From: Clostridia bacterium
GTDB taxonomy: Bacteria > Bacillota_A > Clostridia > Oscillospirales > CAG-272
Direction of reading: 5' to 3'
Assembly: GCA_017632155.1 (NCBI GenBank)
Contig: JAGBRZ010000099.1
Span: 1-34,930 of the forward strand
Length of the DNA stretch: 34,930 nt
Shown: positions 1 through 7,111 of the stretch, in pieces
How the letters are laid out: every line of letters starts with the position of its first letter
Position numbering within the stretch: position 1 is the stretch's first letter
Notes under the pieces: model-generated
What the model saw: only the letters and a program-made list of their open reading frames with translations
Told to the model about the DNA's origin: nothing
The model's database searches: none
Position numbers and translations under genes: made by a program

Positions 1-72
1 CAGAGCCGAGGCTCTGTTCCTGAAGTTGTTATAAAGTTATTGTTTTACAAGGCTTTTATGAGATTTTCGATA

Positions 73-660
73 TTATTTGAAATATCTCTTAAGCATACCC
101 TCGAGAGCCTTGCCGTGGCGAGCTTCGTCGCGTGCCATCTCGTGAACGGTGTCGTGGATAGCGTCGAGGTTATTCTTCTTCGCGCACTTTGCAAGGTCGA
201 ACTTGCCGGCGGTTGCGCCGTATTCGCAGTCAACTCTCCATGCAAGGTTATCCTTGGTGGTAGCCTTCATATTGGGCTCGAGGTCCTCGCCGAGGAGCTC
301 TGCGAACTTTGCAGCGTGCTCTGCCTCTTCCCAAGCTGCCTTTTCCCAGTACAGACCGATCTCGGGGTAGCCCTCGCGGTGCGCGATGCGAGCCATGCAG
401 AGATACATACCAACCTCGGAGCACTCGCCCTGGAAGTTAGCCATAAGCTGCTCGAAGATGTACTTCTTGTCTTCCTCGGAAATGTCGGGGTTATTCTTTA
501 CGGTCTTTGCGTAGATGCCGTACTCGTGCTCAGCCGCGAGAGCTGCGCCTTCCTGCATTACGTTGAACTTGGATGCGGGAACCTTACAAACAGGACACTT
601 TTCGGGAGCTGCGTCACCCTCGTGAACGTAGCCGCAAACGGAACATACAAATTTTGCCAT
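73..660 (-). CDS. Reverse-order rubrerythrin (N-terminal rubredoxin, C-terminal diiron domain)
   Basis: The 195-residue product starts with a rubredoxin-type iron site, CSVCG at residues 6-10 and CPVC at about 22-25. A ferritin-like diiron domain follows, with E/ExxH-type helices ([31 protein letters not shown]). This order is the reverse of classical rubrerythrin and matches the clostridial reverse rubrerythrins, cytoplasmic NAD(P)H-linked peroxidases that reduce hydrogen peroxide and oxygen in anaerobes. The start is the ATG at 658-660, with a GAGGT-type ribosome site upstream. A hairpin-rich repeat (R2a) lies about 55 bp upstream, between this gene and the HD gene. A classical-order rubrerythrin is encoded at 28 kb, so the genome carries both architectures. 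The family call is firm; the electron donor is not visible. Confidence 0.93.
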   Translation of the reverse strand: MAKFVCSVCGYVHEGDAAPEKCPVCKVPASKFNVMQEGAALAAEHEYGIYAKTVKNNPDISEEDKKYIFEQLMANFQGECSEVGMYLCMARIAHREGYPEIGLYWEKAAWEEAEHAAKFAELLGEDLEPNMKATTKDNLAWRVDCEYGATAGKFDLAKCAKKNNLDAIHDTVHEMARDEARHGKALEGMLKRYFK

Positions 661-714
661 GATGATTTTACCTCACTTTATGTTAATTTTTTGGTTTTTA
701 AAATAACGTAGTAT

Positions 715-888
715 TTTAGGGGAAAACCCCACTTGTGCTTTTCCTCTCTTTCAAGCCTTTGACTTGAAATTCACCCCTTTGTGGCGCTTTGTATCAAAGG
801 GGGGATTTCGCCCGTTGCGACGGGCGACCAACGCTACGCGCGTTGGATCAGCGCAAGCTTTTTGAAAAAAGCTTGACAAAAACTTCAA
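715..888 (-). repeat. R2a: hairpin-mosaic repeat, copy 1
   Basis: Read on the minus strand, this segment aligns module by module with R2b at 4001-4173. The connecting words are conserved (ATCCAACGC, GCGCCAC, GGGGTGAATTT, CACAAGTGGGG). The hairpin stems between them differ but stay complementary. Examples are the stem-loops at 854-875, 809-826 (CGCCCGT/ACGGGCG) and 749-769 (TTTCAAG/CTTGAAA). The copy fills the gap between the HD gene stop and the rubrerythrin gene. It could act as a transcript-end structure for the HD gene; that role is inferred. Confidence 0.8.
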
Positions 889-892
889 TCCT

Positions 893-2572
893 TTAATTCA
901 ACCCCAGCTTCTCGGCTGCTGCCTCGATAGCGTCGGATTCTTTAAGGGATGAGAAAAGCATTTCCCTATTGCAACGAATGCCGTTGCGCTCGAGCACCGT
1001 GTAAGCCGCAAGGCTGACGGCGGGAAGGATCTCGGGCTCGGAGAAAATATAAGCATTCCAGGACTGACCCGCGAAGGAGCGCGTCCAATCGTTGAGATTG
1101 ACAGCCTCCGACATCGGAATGAACTCGCCGTCATAAGTCAGAACGGGCGTGCGGCTGTAATCCTTCGCCATACTGATGTGCGGGATCGCAATGTGAATAT
1201 CGTACATTTCGGGGCGCTGCATACCGAGGGCTTCTGCATAGATGCGCGACTGATCAAGGATCTCCTCGCGGAGTCTGGGAAGCAAGCTGACAGCCGCCGC
1301 AAGGCCCGAAATTCCAAGGTCGCGCGAGTTTATTCCGCCCGCGGAATGAACGTTCGATTGGCTGATGACGAGCGCCTTTTTGGGCAGACGGCGTGCAAGA
1401 ACTCTTGCCGCCATATCGCCGACGGTCACATCGCTTTCATCCGAAAGCTTCCAGTCTGTGATAGCGGGGCGGAGAGCTTTGTCGGCAGATGGCGCGCCGA
1501 TCGAGTAGATGTCGTTGTCGCAAAGGTAGAGGAAGTCGATGGGGTGCGAGAAGCGGCCGCTTCTTTGCATTCCGACGACCATATCCTCAATAAGCGACTC
1601 GGCGGCAAGCACTTTTTGGTGCTGATAGATATATCTCGAAAGCATCAGCTTCGAGAAGACCATTTCCTCAACCGTTGAAAGACCCGAAACGGGGACGGTC
1701 AGATGGCGCTCGACGATGCCATCGTCGGACACGCGGTCGGCGAGGCGGAGCTTATACAGGAATCGGTCGATGTGGTAGCCAAGGGCAAGACCCGTTGCGT
1801 AGCTGTCGCGGCGGAGGTAGTCGAGGGCATCGGCATCGAACTGACCGTTGATCATTTCGGTCAGATAAACGTAGCGGACGCCGTCCTTGACCTCGGGCGC
1901 TGCACCAACGATCATTCGTCCGACCTCACCGAGAAGCTCAGCGGCGTCCTCGCCCTCCTCGAAGGGATAGCCGAGGCTTTCGGAGAAGCATTTTACGAAA
2001 GTAGGAGTGTTTATGATGATATAGCCGAGCATTTCGTGCGGCTGAGCGCGCTCGAACATCGGCTCGGTCGCCTTCAGCTCCTTCATTGCGGGCATCTCGC
2101 CGTAAATTGTTTCGGAGAGGTGCGAGAAGAAGCAATGTCCGACGTCGTGAAGAAGCGCGGCAAGTCGGAGGCGGCGCTGATGCGAGGCGGGGATGGTCTG
2201 CTCCTTGCCTGCCATAACGGCGGCATCGTGGCGTGCAACGCCCGCGATCATCTGCGCAACGACGGCAACAACGCCAAGGGTGTGCTCGAATCGCGAATGG
2301 TGCGCAGAAGGGTAGGTCAGCTGGGCAAGTCCGAGCTGATTGATGCGGCGCAAACGCTGGAGAAGGGGAGAATCAATAAGCTCAAGCTCCCAAGGGTAGA
2401 ACATGACCGTGCCCCAGACACAGTCGTGAATGACCTTTGTGCCCGTGATGGTACGGGGCTTGAAGTTTGCCATATTTTCCGCGACAAAGGCATCCGCGCG
2501 GCGTTGAAAATCAAGATAAAGCTCGCTCCCGGGCGCCTTCGGTGCCGGACGAGAGAAGGAATTCTTCTTCAT
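893..2572 (-). CDS. HD-domain phosphohydrolase (COG1078 / YwfO-like)
   Basis: The protein has 559 residues. The N-terminal half carries the metal-binding HD set: HHSRFEHTLGV, then LLHDVGHCFFSHLSE with the HD dyad, and later DALDYLRRDSY supplying the distal Asp. The opening segment (ELELIDSPLLQRLRRINQLG) is typical of the dNTPase-like COG1078 proteins. Family members hydrolyse nucleotides or nucleotide-derived substrates in the cytoplasm; the substrate cannot be read here. The start at 2570-2572 has an AAGGAG site 9-10 bases upstream and a consensus promoter beyond it. The C-terminal 200 residues have no motif I recognise. It is transcribed divergently from the SGNH gene and appears monocistronic. 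Confidence 0.88.
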   Translation of the reverse strand: MKKNSFSRPAPKAPGSELYLDFQRRADAFVAENMANFKPRTITGTKVIHDCVWGTVMFYPWELELIDSPLLQRLRRINQLGLAQLTYPSAHHSRFEHTLGVVAVVAQMIAGVARHDAAVMAGKEQTIPASHQRRLRLAALLHDVGHCFFSHLSETIYGEMPAMKELKATEPMFERAQPHEMLGYIIINTPTFVKCFSESLGYPFEEGEDAAELLGEVGRMIVGAAPEVKDGVRYVYLTEMINGQFDADALDYLRRDSYATGLALGYHIDRFLYKLRLADRVSDDGIVERHLTVPVSGLSTVEEMVFSKLMLSRYIYQHQKVLAAESLIEDMVVGMQRSGRFSHPIDFLYLCDNDIYSIGAPSADKALRPAITDWKLSDESDVTVGDMAARVLARRLPKKALVISQSNVHSAGGINSRDLGISGLAAAVSLLPRLREEILDQSRIYAEALGMQRPEMYDIHIAIPHISMAKDYSRTPVLTYDGEFIPMSEAVNLNDWTRSFAGQSWNAYIFSEPEILPAVSLAAYTVLERNGIRCNREMLFSSLKESDAIEAAAEKLGLN

Positions 2573-2618
2573 AACTGTGATTCTCCTTAAAAAGAATAAG
2601 AAATATTATCCTAATTGT

Positions 2619-2647
2619 ATTATAACACAATTTTTACCAAATTGCAA
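2619..2647 (-). promoter_or_regulatory. Promoter of the HD phosphohydrolase gene
   Basis: On the minus strand a -35 TTGCAA (2642-2647) and a -10 TATAAT (2619-2624) are separated by 17 bases, about 47 bases upstream of the start codon. This is a standard sigma-A arrangement. Confidence 0.75.
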
Positions 2648-2724
2648 GAGGAATTTTCAGTTTTGTGACACTGTCACCGAAAATGCAGGAAATATTATGA
2701 TATAATATAATTGGAAGATAATTA

Positions 2725-2753
2725 TTGACAAACCGATTAGTTGGTGATATAAT
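2725..2753 (+). promoter_or_regulatory. Promoter of the SGNH hydrolase operon
   Basis: A perfect TTGACA (2725-2730) and TATAAT (2748-2753) are spaced by 17 bases. They lie just upstream of the SGNH gene and divergent from the HD gene promoter. Confidence 0.85.
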
Positions 2754-2789
2754 TATTATGTATAAATATGTAAAATGGAGGACAATAAA

Positions 2790-3428
2790 ATGTCTAATCT
2801 TACAGGAAAAACACTCGTCGCGCTTGGCGACTCGCTGATCTACGGTTCTAAGCTCGGAAATGAGGCCACCTGGGTCAACAAGCTTGCAAAAAAGCACAAT
2901 ATGACAGTATATAATCACGGCATCAACGGCTGTCCCGTTGCCAACCAGACGATCGAACCGCAGAGAGTTCCCATGTGCGTTCGATATGCGGATATGGAGG
3001 ACGGCGCAGATTACGTTGTTGTTCTCGGCGGTGCGAATGACAAGCGTTTGCACGTTCCGCTCGGCGAGATCGATTCGCAGGACACATCCACATTCTGCGG
3101 CGCGCTCAACACCCTCATCCTCGGCATTACCGCGAAGTATCCGAAGGCTAAATTCCTCTTTTTGACCAACTATGACCGTTGGCGCTCAAAGAACAACGAG
3201 GGGCTTTCCGATATCGACTACGTTGACGCAATGCTTGCGGTCTGTGCGCGTTGGGGCATGCCTTGCTTCGACAATTACCGCGGGGCGGGCTTCTCCTTCT
3301 ACAATCCCGCGCAGTGCGAGTGGATCGACGAGGGCTGTGTGCTCGAGGGCAAATCCAACCGCCATTTTTCGGATGAAGGCTACGATTTTCTCCTTACAAG
3401 ATACGAGGCGCTTCTGGAGGCACTTTGA
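2790..3428 (+). CDS. SGNH/GDSL-type hydrolase
   Basis: The start is placed at 2790 because GGAGG (2777-2781) sits 8 bases ahead; the ATG at 2775 overlaps that site. The 212-residue product has block I LGDSLIYG with the nucleophile Ser15, a GGAND block III with the oxyanion Asn, and a C-terminal SNRHFSDEGY segment with His192. The usual Asp three residues before the catalytic His (DxxH) is Ser189 here, so the enzyme may use a Ser-His dyad or another acid. Family members are esterases, lipases or carbohydrate deacetylases. There is no signal peptide, so it is probably cytoplasmic. It begins a plus-strand operon and its stop overlaps the next start (TGATG). Confidence 0.85.
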   Translation: MSNLTGKTLVALGDSLIYGSKLGNEATWVNKLAKKHNMTVYNHGINGCPVANQTIEPQRVPMCVRYADMEDGADYVVVLGGANDKRLHVPLGEIDSQDTSTFCGALNTLILGITAKYPKAKFLFLTNYDRWRSKNNEGLSDIDYVDAMLAVCARWGMPCFDNYRGAGFSFYNPAQCEWIDEGCVLEGKSNRHFSDEGYDFLLTRYEALLEAL

Positions 3429-3970
3429 TGAAGAGATTTTGGGGCCTTCTCCTCGCGCTGATCATGATCCTCTCCCTCTCGGCTTGCTCGGGTGAGGGTG
3501 AGGAAGCTAACGAAACCACCGATACCGGAGCCACAGAAGAATACGATCCCGCGCCCGATTTCACTATATATAATAAGGAAGGAAAAGCTGTCAAGCTTTC
3601 GGATATGAAGGGCACGCCCGTTGTGCTCAACTTCTGGGCAAGCTGGTGCCCGCCCTGCAAGGCTGAAATGCCCGAATTCGACGAGATCGCCAAAGAATAC
3701 GCGGGCAAGGTCGAATTTATGATGGTCAATCTGACCGATGGACAGCGTGAAACGGTTGAGATCGCGCAAGCCTTCATCGACTCGATGGGCTACACATTCC
3801 CCGTTTACTTCGACAAGGACAGCGACGCGGCATATAAATACGGCATTCAATCGATTCCCACAACTATTTTTATTGACGCAAACGGAAATCTAGTTGCGGG
3901 CGCAACAGGAGCCATCGACGGCGAAACGCTCCGCTACGGAATTTCGATGATATACGCAGTAACAGAATAA
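3428..3970 (+). CDS. TlpA-like thioredoxin-fold lipoprotein (copy 1)
   Basis: The 180-residue product has a lipoprotein signal (LSAC, lipidated Cys20), a short acidic spacer, and a TlpA/ResA-type thioredoxin domain with WASWCPPC (Cys74 and Cys77) and a cis-Pro loop SIPTT. Such proteins reduce disulphides outside the membrane. No CcdA-type electron donor or cytochrome c gene is in the window. The ATG at 3428 shares its A with the upstream TGA, so translation is probably coupled to the SGNH gene. A paralogue lies 270 bases downstream, separated by repeat R2b, which suggests an ancient tandem duplication. Its redox partner is unknown. Confidence 0.9.
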   Translation: MKRFWGLLLALIMILSLSACSGEGEEANETTDTGATEEYDPAPDFTIYNKEGKAVKLSDMKGTPVVLNFWASWCPPCKAEMPEFDEIAKEYAGKVEFMMVNLTDGQRETVEIAQAFIDSMGYTFPVYFDKDSDAAYKYGIQSIPTTIFIDANGNLVAGATGAIDGETLRYGISMIYAVTE

Positions 3971-4000
3971 AATTGGCTATATCACACAAAACAACTGATA

Positions 4001-4173
4001 ATTGAAGGTTTTTGCGTCGCTTTTTTCCAAAAGCGACCGCGAATCCAACGCCGCGCGGCGGTGGTCGACCTCCGCAGAGGTCGAAATACTGCGAACGCTA
4101 AAAAGCGCCACGAGGGGTGAATTTGCAAAGCGCAGCTTTGCAAAGAGGGGAACACACAAGTGGGGGTTCCCCT
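4001..4173 (+). repeat. R2b: hairpin-mosaic repeat, copy 2
   Basis: This is the plus-strand counterpart of R2a (715-888). Stem-loops are at 4016-4037 (GTCGC...GCGAC), 4066-4083 (CGACCTC-CGCA-GAGGTCG) and 4122-4144 (TTTGCAAAGC-GCA-GCTTTGCAAA). In R2a the same positions hold different but still self-complementary stems, while the linkers are nearly identical. It fills the space between the two TlpA-like genes. It also contains a 60-codon open frame that I regard as accidental. Confidence 0.8.
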
Positions 4174-4239
4174 ACAACAAATAATTATCAGTCTTTTGAT
4201 ATGACAGAACCATAAAATTAAATATTTGGAGGTAATCTT

Positions 4240-5394
4240 ATGAAAAAGATCAGATCTTTATCTTTATTTCTCGCTCTGTTTCTCCTCTTTTCCTTTACCT
4301 CTTGCGATGACGAGAGCGGAGAAATAACGACGGAATATATTTCAACTATAAACACCGAAGTTATTACGCAAGAGCCCGAAACAGAAGAAACCACAATTGA
4401 AGAAACCACCGCGGCGGGAATTAACACCGATATAATTATCGAAATAACCGTCAAACCCGAAACTACGGCAGAACCCGAAGTGACCACCGTTCCCGAGCCC
4501 GAAACTACGGCGGAACCCGAAGTCACCACCGTTCCCGAGCCCGAAACTACCAAAGAACCCGAAATCACAACTCCTGTTCCCGAACAGACCACGGCTCCGA
4601 TAACCGAGGGAACTACCGAATATTGGGAAGAAACCACAGCTCCTCTGCCCGAAACAACCAAAGAAGAAACGACTGCGGAGGCTACAACCGAAGCTGAAGT
4701 GACGACAGAACCTGAAATCACAACAGAAGCCGAGGTTACGACTCTTCCCGAACCGGAAACCACGGCAGAACCCGAAGTCACTACTGTTCCCGAGCCCGAA
4801 ACTACGGCGGAACCCGAGGTCACTACCATGCCCGAGCCCGAAACCACGGCAGAACCCGAAGTCACCACCGTTCCCGAGCCCGAAACTACGGCAGAACCCG
4901 AAGTCACTACCGTTCCCGAGCCGGAAACAACAGTTGAACCCGAGGTTACAACCGAACCCGAGCCGGAGGAAGAAGTCAATCCCGCGCCCGATTTCACGGT
5001 TTATGATGCTACGGGACGTCCCGTTCGTCTTTCGGATATGCTCGGCAAACCCGTTGTGCTCAATTTCTGGGCAAGCTGGTGCGGTCCTTGCATGATGGAA
5101 ATGCCCGATTTTGAGGAAGTTTACCGCGAGATGGGCGATGACGTTGTGTTTATGATCGTCAATCTGACGGACGGGCAGTACGAAACCATGGCATCTGCGC
5201 AAAGCTTCATCAATTCGATGGGGTATACCTTCCCCGTTTACTTCGATCTTACCGAAGAAGCGGCATACACATACGGGATCGTTTCGATTCCCACCACTTA
5301 CTTTATCAGCGCGCGCGGAAATCTTGTTGCTTATGCGCAGGGCGCGATTGACCACGAAACACTTTTATACGGCATTTCGATGATAAATAATTAA
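4240..5394 (+). CDS. TlpA-like thioredoxin lipoprotein with long Glu/Thr/Pro repeat spacer (copy 2)
   Basis: The 384-residue product has a lipobox FTSC (Cys22), a spacer to about residue 245 built from ETT, EPEVTT and the 14-residue unit VPEPETTAEPEVTT, then a TlpA-type domain with WASWCGPC (Cys281 and Cys284) and SIPTT. The domain is closely similar to that of copy 1 (shared NLTDGQ, INSMGYTFPVYFD-like and GISMI segments), but the active site is CGPC instead of CPPC. The spacer should hold the domain away from the membrane through the cell wall. Translation starts at the ATG preceded by GGAGG. No clear promoter separates it from copy 1, so it may be read through R2b. Function is inferred as extracytoplasmic disulphide reduction. 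Confidence 0.9.
   Translation: MKKIRSLSLFLALFLLFSFTSCDDESGEITTEYISTINTEVITQEPETEETTIEETTAAGINTDIIIEITVKPETTAEPEVTTVPEPETTAEPEVTTVPEPETTKEPEITTPVPEQTTAPITEGTTEYWEETTAPLPETTKEETTAEATTEAEVTTEPEITTEAEVTTLPEPETTAEPEVTTVPEPETTAEPEVTTMPEPETTAEPEVTTVPEPETTAEPEVTTVPEPETTVEPEVTTEPEPEEEVNPAPDFTVYDATGRPVRLSDMLGKPVVLNFWASWCGPCMMEMPDFEEVYREMGDDVVFMIVNLTDGQYETMASAQSFINSMGYTFPVYFDLTEEAAYTYGIVSIPTTYFISARGNLVAYAQGAIDHETLLYGISMINN
4486..4965 (+). repeat. In-frame 42-bp tandem repeats encoding the surface spacer
   Basis: Two blocks of near-identical 42-bp units, each encoding VPEPETTAEPEVTT or a one- to three-residue variant, are separated by a degenerate stretch. The second block (about 4741-4965) holds five consecutive units. 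Because 42 is a multiple of three, gain or loss of units changes spacer length without breaking the frame. Confidence 0.85.
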
Positions 5395-5412
5395 TTTTCA
5401 AGGGAGAAAAAT

Positions 5413-6198
5413 ATGAAAAACATTCTTGAGAAGCAGGGATTCATCTGCGATATGGACGGAGTCATTTATCACGGCGACAAAATTCTTGAAGGCGTTCGTG
5501 AATTTGTCAACTGGATGCTTAACAATGGCAAAAAGTTCGTCTTTCTCACCAACTCACCCGAAAGAACTCCTCACGAGCTTTCGATGAAGCTTGAGCGAAT
5601 GGGTCTTTCTGTCACGCCCGATCATTTTTACACCAGCGCAATGGCAACCGCGGAATTTCTGCACAGCCAGGCGCCCGGATGCACCGCATACGTCATTGGC
5701 GAAGCTTCGCTTTCGAAGGCAATGTATGACCAGGGCATTTATATGAACGACGTCAACCCCGACTACGTCGTTGTCGGTGAAACACGCACCTACTGCTTCG
5801 AGAAGATTGAAAAGGCTATCGCCCTCGTCAACGCGGGCGCAAAGCTTATCGGCACCAATCCCGACACCGTCGGCGTCACCGATCGCGGAATTATGCCCGC
5901 AACAGGCTCTCTCGTTGCTCCCATCGAGATCGCGACGGGCAAAAAGGCATACTTCGTCGGCAAGCCCAACCCCGTAATGATCCGCCACGGACTCAAGCGC
6001 CTTGGCTGTCATTCTGAGGACATTGCCTTCATCGGCGACAGAATGGACACCGACATCATCGCGGGCATCGAATCGAACGTTGATACCATCCTTGTTCTTT
6101 CGGGCGTTACCGCGCGCGAGGACATCGGCAACTTCCCTTACAGACCCAAATATATCTTTAACGGCATCGGCGACATTCTGGAGGCAACGAATGAATAA
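5413..6198 (+). CDS. HAD-IIA family sugar-phosphatase (NagD-like)
   Basis: The 261-residue product has motif I FICDMDGVIYHG (Asp13 nucleophile, Asp15 acid), motif II FLTNSP, a cap region, and the late VGKPNP and FIGDRMDTDI segments carrying the motif III Lys and the motif IV Asp residues. This is the full class IIA layout and usual length (250-270). Relatives dephosphorylate sugar or nucleotide monophosphates in the cytoplasm. The start is preceded by AGGGAGA, 18 bases after the TlpA-like stop. The last 8 bases overlap the start of the VanY-type gene, implying translational coupling. Confidence 0.92.
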   Translation: MKNILEKQGFICDMDGVIYHGDKILEGVREFVNWMLNNGKKFVFLTNSPERTPHELSMKLERMGLSVTPDHFYTSAMATAEFLHSQAPGCTAYVIGEASLSKAMYDQGIYMNDVNPDYVVVGETRTYCFEKIEKAIALVNAGAKLIGTNPDTVGVTDRGIMPATGSLVAPIEIATGKKAYFVGKPNPVMIRHGLKRLGCHSEDIAFIGDRMDTDIIAGIESNVDTILVLSGVTAREDIGNFPYRPKYIFNGIGDILEATNE

Positions 6199-7111
6199 AA
6201 GCCGCAGCAAAAAAATATCCGCCGCAGCGCTTCTTGCGCTTTCGGCGGTATTGCTGTCCTCTTGCCTGCCCTATCTCAATATCGAAGATATCACCCTTCC
6301 GCCCGAAACAAGCGGTATCACACCCGAAATAACCACCGCAGAGGAAACCACCGCCTCCCCCGAGGTAACAACAGCGGAGGAAACAACTTCCGCGCCCGAA
6401 ACCACGGTTGAGGAAACAACAGAGCCCGAAACTACTGTCGAGGAGACCACGGAGGAGATCACCACCGAGCCCGAGACCACTCCCGAGCCCGAAGTGACCG
6501 AGACCCCGTGGTATCTCACCCTTGTCAATCCCTGGTATCCCCTGCCCGAGAATTATGAGTTCGAGCTTATAACCGTCACGGGCAAATACAAGATCGACTC
6601 GCGCTGTGCCGATGCGCTGAAGCAGTTCCTTGCCGATTGCAAGGCGGCGGGTCACACGCCCTATATCTGCTCCGCGTACCGCACTTGGGACGATCAGGTA
6701 TATCTTTTCGATAAAAAGGTGAATTCCTTCATCTCGAAGGGGTACAGCGAGTCGGAGGCGAAGATCCTTGCGGCAAAGGAGACCGCCGTTCCCGGAACGA
6801 GTGAGCATCAGCTCGGACTTGCCGTTGATATTCTTTGTCAGAGCCGCCCCTGGCTCGACGAAGGTCAGGCAAAAACCGCCACCCAACAATGGCTGATGGC
6901 GAATTGCCACAAATACGGCTTCATCCTGCGCTATCCCAAGGGAACGACCGACAAAACCGGCATTATCTACGAGCCCTGGCACTATCGCTACGTCGGCGTT
7001 GAGATAGCCACCGAAATAATGTCGAGGGGCATCACCTTCGAGGAATACCTCGGTCTGGTCGGCGCGCCGGAGGAAACAACAACTCCTGAGGAGATCACAG
7101 TCAATGAATAA
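6191..7111 (+). CDS. VanY-type D-alanyl-D-alanine carboxypeptidase lipoprotein
   Basis: The start at 6191 gives a proper lipoprotein signal (LLSSC, Cys25); longer frames upstream lie inside the HAD gene. An ETT-rich spacer runs to about residue 110, followed by an M15B peptidase domain. Zinc ligands are in SEHQLGLAVD (His206, Asp213) and EPWHYRYVG (His264), with Glu261 as the probable general base. These enzymes trim the terminal D-Ala from cell-wall precursors or peptidoglycan outside the membrane. No vanH/A/X partner is present, so a wall-maturation role is more likely than glycopeptide resistance. It overlaps both neighbours by 8 bases. Confidence 0.92.
   Translation: MNKSRSKKISAAALLALSAVLLSSCLPYLNIEDITLPPETSGITPEITTAEETTASPEVTTAEETTSAPETTVEETTEPETTVEETTEEITTEPETTPEPEVTETPWYLTLVNPWYPLPENYEFELITVTGKYKIDSRCADALKQFLADCKAAGHTPYICSAYRTWDDQVYLFDKKVNSFISKGYSESEAKILAAKETAVPGTSEHQLGLAVDILCQSRPWLDEGQAKTATQQWLMANCHKYGFILRYPKGTTDKTGIIYEPWHYRYVGVEIATEIMSRGITFEEYLGLVGAPEETTTPEEITVNE

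Noticed and set aside
1..16. Terminator for the reverse rubrerythrin gene
   Set aside because: CAGAGCC/GGCTCTG is a perfect small hairpin, but it lacks a T-tract on the needed side and lies at the window edge; more likely part of a dispersed hairpin.
4002..4184. 60-codon open frames on both strands between the TlpA-like genes
   Set aside because: They are products of repeat R2b; the R2a copy does not keep the frame.
4218..4997. Ser/Val/Gly-rich 259-residue frame on the minus strand
   Set aside because: It is the antisense shadow of the ETT repeat coding region; repeat periodicity makes long open frames on the other strand.
6191..7111. Vancomycin resistance locus
   Set aside because: Only a VanY-type carboxypeptidase is present; no ligase, VanH, VanX or two-component genes.
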